Source of the DNA: Chelydra serpentina
Taxonomy: Eukaryota > Chordata > Testudines > Chelydridae
NCBI GenBank assembly: GCA_037349315.1
Contig: JBAIAC010000001.1
Span: 38,192,001-38,256,000 of the forward strand
DNA: 64,000 bases
Direction: 5' to 3'
Shown here: piece after piece, positions 58,511-64,000 of the stretch
Numbering within the stretch: the stretch's first letter is position 1
Layout of the letters: every line of letters starts with the position of its first letter
Notes under the pieces: generated by a model
The model's input: only the letters and a program-made list of their open reading frames with translations
Told to the model about the DNA's origin: nothing
The model's database searches: none
Made by a program: the position numbers and the translations under genes

Positions 58511-61326
58511 TCGCTTTGCCACCTGCTGAAGGGAGCTGTTAGTTCCCAGAAGTGAGTTATTTCCTCCGCGAGAGGACGGACAGTTCGTTCCTGTTCGGTT
58601 TTGCTCCTCATCAGAAATCTCTCGGGGTCACTGGGATGATGAGTCCCTCTGTGGTGGAGGGTGTGGAGCCTCTGCTGGAAGTAGCCTGCACATCTCTCCA
58701 TTCGTTCGCTTACCTCTGGGAGAGCAAGAATTGTTACCTCTGGCTGCTCAGAAAAGCCCGGGGAGTTTTTGCTATTGACTTGAATGGGAGCAGGATAGGG
58801 CTCTTGGCAAAGTGAAGGGAAGAGCCCAGCTGTTTCCTAAAGTTCCTTCTTGAGTCCCATTACCATTTCTATTTGTTTGTTTAGGGAGTTTTAAGAGGTT
58901 GACAAATCCTCGCCATGTAAATATCAGACAATGCAATCATCTTTATAACACTGGGCTTTTGGTTCAAGAGGTACAGTGATATAGTCATCAGATCTCTCTA
59001 ACTATGTTACTATATTGCAGAGTCAGCATGTTAAGACACCCAAAGACATGTCATTTCTAATGATTTTATTAAACCAAGTGAAATCTCTGATTACACATTT
59101 AGCAGAGCAGCCATGTCTATCACATGTTAATATTCAAAAGCAAATGTACAGTTCCCCTTTTCAGGCACAAATAGTGATCTTTTCAGAGGTATTTTTTCCT
59201 ATTTTCCAAGATTATTGGGATGCTTTCCACGATTTATCTGAGGGATTATTTCCTTGTAGACACATACAGACAGAGAGTTAAGCACTATAATACATTTAGG
59301 ATGTAGTCCATTCTTTCTTGATTTAAAATGGATTACAGAAGTCCTGAAAGGTACCTACAAAAATGGGTTTCTGCATTTCTTTTCAAACTGCTTTTCAAAT
59401 ATTCTTAAACTCTCTCACACAAAATGTGCCCCAGGCTAACAGAATAATTACAAATTGTTAGTTTCCACTCAAAACTGCCATGCTATCATTTTGGTAGCAT
59501 TTAAAGTTTCATGAGATTAGAACATGGCATCTTGTCCATCTGCGGAGCTCTTTTTATTTTTATTTTGCTTTACTATTTATTAATTTGTTATAAAATGCAC
59601 ATGTCCTCTGGGCATTGTATCTGAGTTCATATTACAAACATTTAAACAGACTGTTACCAACAGTTGGCATTGGTCAAACTCATCTCTCCTTCTACCACCT
59701 CCATCAGATGAGTAATGAATGACCTAATCCTATTTCCACTGAAGTCAATATAAAGTTTACCATTTATTTCAATGGCAGCAAGAATGGGTCTGTTATGAGC
59801 TGGGTGAAATCTTGTTATGGGTGGAGTTAAAACCTTATTGAGATTAATAGGTGTGACTTCACCCTTCAGTTAACATACTGTAAAGATAAACCTCACCTAA
59901 GACAAAAGGAATATGTGAGTACATCCAGGAATTTTTCCTGTGTAATGTTTGTGTTCAGTGCAATGGATGTATGCAAGAGGGGAGAACACACAGAAACTGA
60001 GACAGCTTGGTATCTGACCTGGAAGAAACCTGGGAAGAGATTTTTGGGTTAGAGGTGCAGGCTGAAAAGAGTTCAGAGTGGTAGGCGTGTTAGTCTGTAT
60101 CAGCAAAAAGAACGAGGAGTACTTGTTGCATCTTAGAGACTAACAAATTTATTTGTGCATAAACTTTCGTGGGCTAAAACCCACTTCATCAGATGCATGG
60201 AGTGGAAAATACAGTAGGAAGATATATAATATATAAAAAATACATACATACATACAGAGAACATGAAAAGAGTGTTCTTGGTGCTGTGAGCCAAAGAACT
60301 GGTTTCATACTATTTGATTCCTTCTGCATTCAGAGTCACAGAAGTTTGCATGTTCTTTTTAAATAAATAAAACTACATCAAGGAAATCCTTATCACCAAT
60401 TTCTACTTCCAACTGGAACATCCCCAGGTCTCCAAATTTTGAATCGCTGCTTGAGACAAAAGAGGCAACAGGTCCTATATCTCTGTCCTGCCCTCTCTTC
60501 CCCCCTCCCCCCCAAATTAAGAAAAGGACAGTGTGTGTTTTGCATTGAATCCCCAGGTCACCAGACTCCAGTGCTGGTGGACTACAAGAGGGAGAAGATT
60601 TCCAGAGCCAAGGTTCACTTACCAAGGACACCTTGCTGTCTGCACCTGGGAGCTTAACACGGGGGACAAAGACCAAGACCTATCACAACAGGACACTGGA
60701 AACAGGCACCCGAAGAAGCTGAATCCTAGGCCATTGAGAGCACTTCTAAATGGCATTTCCTGACTGTTGAATGCCTCACTTTGCAGCCTTAACATTCTTT
60801 TCCTATGGAACCTCCAAATTAGACTGTAAGTATAACTGCTCACCCTGGGTGGTCAGCAGGGATTGAACCAAGGACTTCTCCACTAAAATCATGAGCATTC
60901 ACTGTTCAAGCTAAAGGACTCAAATCTAAAGGGATGAGTCCATGTATTATTACAAGCCTAAGGGTATTTTTTTTCCATTCTGTAATAAAATAGCTATCCT
61001 CTCCTTTCATTTTTCTTTGGCCTCTGAGAAAGATAAGTGACTTCCAAGAGTCATGGATGTTGAGACCTACCATTAATCAATGGTTGGGGGAAAGAAAGAG
61101 AAACAAGGCAAGATGAGAAAAAAGATATTACATTTATTGTTTCATATTTATATTGAAGTGGTCCCTACTGGCCAACCAGGTCTGGGCCTCATTGTGCTGG
61201 GTGCTGTACAAATATATAAACAGTGAATTCCTCGTCCAATGTGTCTAGTGTTTAAATCCATTATTGTCTAAACATTATTTCAACTCCATGTCGTAAACAC
61301 TCACCCCAGCTTTCTAGGGCCTGATT
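58511..61326. other. CYP1B1 upstream flank, no gene seen
   Basis: Unique-looking AT-rich DNA apart from the SINE-like repeat at 60079-60265, a decayed short palindrome at 59720-59790 (CCACTGAAGTCAATATAAAG) and an L3-like tail at 61150-61220 (CTCATTGTGCTGGGTGCTGT). No exon or RNA gene is recognised. Confidence 0.5.
60079..60265 (+). mobile_element. SINE-like turtle repeat
   Basis: Starts GTGGTAGGCGTGTTAGTCTG and continues CTTAGAGACTAACAAATTTA and CTTTCGTGGGCTAAAACCCA. It ends in an ATAC-rich simple repeat (about 60235-60258). The same repeat lies inverted at 53640-53755. The ordered body and simple-repeat tail suggest a SINE, but I do not see clear pol III boxes. Confidence 0.6.
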
Positions 61327-61334
61327 CTCTAGTG

Positions 61335-62551
61335 CAGGCCTGCGCAATATGCGGCCCGTGTGGGCTCACTGTGCGTCCCGTGGGGGGGTGAGTAGGCAAG
61401 CGGCGGGGTGGGGCTAGGCATGTGGCCGACTGGCCAGCTGGCAGGTGGGCGGGCTGGTGAAGAGGCCAGTGGCAGGCTGGGGAGTGAGGGTGAGCCAGCG
61501 GCAGGGGGCGGGGGCAGCGGCAGAAGGTAAAAGGCCAGCAGTGGGCAGGCAGGTGAGCTGGCAGTGGGGGGAGCTGGCGAGCCAGCAGCAGCAGCAGGGG
61601 GGCTGAGAAGGCGAGCGGGCGGCGGGGGTTGCTGAGGAAGCGAGCCGCAGCGGGGGGGCGGGGTGGATGATGAGCCGAGCAGGCGGGCAGTGGTGGAGAG
61701 GCTTTATACCGGGGGGGAGCGGGTGTGTGAGATGGCGAGTGGCGAGTCGGTGGCTGGAGGAGGGCAAATCTCCCAGATTCAAAATCTGGGACTGTGTCCG
61801 TTTTTGGTCCTTTTTGCTGCTTGTCTCTGGGCTGGGGGTTGTCCCAATGCTGCAAAGAGGGTGTTTCCAAAGGAAGGTGCTTGCTTCTAACCCTCGAGGC
61901 CGTCAGTATGTCTGCTCTTCTCTAGTCAGCCCACTTGACAAGTTTGATTGTCCTTGGTCTGGTTTGTTGGTCTGGTTCCCATCCCCTCTCTAAGGGTTGC
62001 AGCTGTCTGGAAGTGTCTGCCTTCCACGCCTTCCTCATTCACACCTCATTCATTCAACAAGGCAATTGAATACAAAGTGGGGGGAAGATCTTATTCTACT
62101 TCTAGCAAAAAGACATTTTTCTTTTACCTTAATTATACTACCTTAGGAGCCCGCTATAACATATTACCAAAGTTCAATACAAAGTCATATAAAAGTTATA
62201 CAAAAATGCATAATGCAGAGATTTATCTACAACTGCATTGATTGACTGTTGTGTGCAGTAATATAGTGACCCCTGGGGGGGGGGTGAAGAGGGGTGTGAT
62301 GGTGGGGCCGAGCAGGGAGGGGGCGGGTCCTATTTTACAGCTGTGATCTGGTCACCCTATGCGTGCTGTTTCTTTCCCCCTCTTCAGGCTTCCACACCCC
62401 AGTGCTGGGGAAGGAGGGGTTGTTTCCGCGGGGCAGGCGGTGCTGGGGGGGAGGGGGGGGGGGTGTTTCAGCGGGGCCGGGGGGTTTCGGCCCTCAGCTG
62501 TTTTCTTTGGAGTAATATGGCCCTCGCCGCTTTACGAGTTGTGCAGGCCTG
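61335..62551 (-). mobile_element. non-autonomous hAT element, copy 2 (inverted)
   Basis: Ends CAGGCCTGCGCAAT and GTTGTGCAGGCCTG, flanked by a perfect 8-bp duplication CTCTAGTG (61327-61334 and 62552-62559). It is the reverse-oriented copy of 13170-13969, longer by about 400 bp. The extra DNA is a GC-rich block of GGC/GCGGGC words (about 61385-61740) and a G-rich block (62425-62480). A 97-codon frame (61948-62241) corresponds to the one in copy 1. No transposase is present. Confidence 0.82.
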
Positions 62552-62564
62552 CTCTAGTGCTTTG

Positions 62565-64000
62565 TGCCTTGTGTAGTCACGCCTGTGCAAAGCATGCGAA
62601 ATGTTGCCATTCTGATTTCTTAGTGTTTTTGCACGGTGTAAGGTGTTTACAGTTTCAGGGTAACTACACCTATATTCCTCCTCCACGGCCCCGAGGGCAC
62701 TCACTCAAGGTTTTCAGCTCCCAGGTGTCACCCCTTGGGTGGAGACCCATGTGTCTCTCCCTCCTGTCTGGGGTTTTCAGGCTACACAGCTCCCTGCCTT
62801 ACACTGTGATATCCCCAGCAAGCCATTCCACCTAAAGGCCAGTGCCTGTGCATTGCTTTCTCTCCTCGAGGGCTACGAGCAGTGTATTGCCAGCAGTGGC
62901 AAGTTACCATGGAGCTCTTTCAAAGCAAGCACATTTTATTCATAAGGTAAAAGCATTACAGGGAACACATATTAAAACAATAAACTGATTTTAACACACA
63001 CTAAACATACTAGGAGTCACTCATGTGTGTTAGTTTTTTTTTTATTTAAAGCTAACAGAGTTTACCACAAGAGTTCGGCTTACATGAAGATATCTTCTGA
63101 CACAGGTTCCACTAGTACAAAAGATTATTTTCCTCAGTTTAACCGCCTTACACTGATACAAGGGCAACAGTAGGCATCTGATTCTCATCTGCACCCAGAG
63201 TGCCAGGGATGCAAGGGAACTGGCTGGGGCTCCCTGATTATAGGGCCAAATCTATGCTGGGCCTCGCCTAAATTAGAGCATCTTGAGATTGCTTTTTATA
63301 ATATATATATCATTACATTGTATATCTTAAAACTTTGTTAATTTCTTATATTTATTTGAGGCAGGGGCCAGTGGAAAAAACTGTGTGTGATCATAATACA
63401 TAGGCACCAGAAGAATGAATAAAGGTTGCACAAGCAACATTAATTCTGGCATTTCCAACTTTTTGGTGATGGTATTTATTATTTGTATTATCGTAGGACC
63501 TAGGAGCCATGGAACAGGACCCCATTGTGCTAGGCGCTGTACAAACACAGAACAAAAAGACAGTCCCTGCCCCAGAGAGCTTACAATTTAAGTATAAGAC
63601 AACAGATGGATACAGACAGACAAATAGAGGCGTACAAGGAAACAATGAGGCTATGTTGGTCAGCATGATAGGCTTTGGTCTCAGCACGGGGGTGGCAAAA
63701 TGCACATCCCTGACACAAAGGCCACCCCCTTGCCAAATTTCAAGTTCCCACTCCAAAGAATGTGTCTGTTGAAGCTTTAACATGAACAAAACGACGTATT
63801 TTCACTAGCCTCATCTTTGGAAAGAGCTGGACTGTTTGGGCTGAAACATTTTCCAAAATTTCAGCCTCAGGAAGACACCCAGCATGTACAATTTCAGCCC
63901 AAATTGTTAAAGTTTGGCAAAGTGATAAGCAATTGAAAACATAGGTGTTCCCAATCAAGGGGCCAGTTGTGCTAGATTCAATACATACACATAATGAGAG
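62565..64000. other. flank with LTR-like segment and L3-like tail
   Basis: 62565-63210 has long-repeat texture (GGTAACTACACCTATATTCC, CCCAGGTGTCACCCCTTGGG) resembling a decayed LTR without defined ends. 63460-63605 is an inverted L3-like tail (CATTGTGCTAGGCGCTGTAC, GTCCCTGCCCCAGAGAGCTT). The last 350 bp hold nothing I can name. No exon is seen. Confidence 0.45.

Noticed and set aside
61301..61870. 189-codon - frame rich in Pro, Ala and His
   Set aside because: It runs through the GC-rich repeat block of the hAT copy; the composition is an artefact of simple repeats.

Overview
The window is vertebrate chromosomal DNA, most likely from a turtle; a crocodilian cannot be excluded. It has sparse exons with GT-AG introns, CR1 LINE fragments ending in the ATTCTATGATTCTAT tail, L3-like LINE tails, and many short palindromic or inverted-repeat DNA elements of the kind abundant in turtles and crocodilians. 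There are no bacterial operons, rRNA genes, CRISPR arrays or intact viral genes.

Two protein-coding genes lie tail to tail. On the + strand, the last three coding exons of RMDN2 (FAM82A1, regulator of microtubule dynamics 2) are at 1397-1450, 1545-1625 and 17547-17600, with a last intron of about 15.9 kb. On the - strand is a complete CYP1B1 coding region in two coding exons: 56781-55787 (very GC-rich, CpG-island-like) and 52219-51607. Splicing gives a 535-residue cytochrome P450 with all signature motifs. RMDN2 beside CYP1B1 in convergent orientation is also the mammalian arrangement (human 2p22). Upstream of CYP1B1, 1.5-1.7 kb before the ATG, are three TNGCGTG dioxin/xenobiotic response elements. 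Two of them sit in a perfect 20-bp tandem duplication.

The rest is intron and intergenic DNA filled with layered repeats. 1.6-17.5 kb (RMDN2 last intron): a ~1 kb LTR-like insertion, an L3-like LINE end, a Harbinger-like TIR element with TAA target duplications, a hAT element with 8-bp target duplications, a solo-LTR candidate and a CpG-rich double-palindrome MITE. 17.6-49.2 kb (intergenic): a Tigger/pogo-like element with nested repeats, a 1.4 kb CR1 copy with reverse transcriptase remnant inserted in another repeat, a second CR1 copy split by an 818-bp TIR element, a cruciform-prone minisatellite inside a MITE, and several tRNA-like head-to-head palindromes. 49.2-58.5 kb: CYP1B1 3' UTR, exons, intron and promoter. 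58.5-64 kb: upstream flank with a SINE-like repeat and a second copy of the 13-kb hAT element in opposite orientation.

I see no convincing new protein-coding system. The most unusual content is the class of short perfectly palindromic dispersed elements, several still CpG-rich and therefore probably young, and the nesting order, which can be read from exact target-site duplications.
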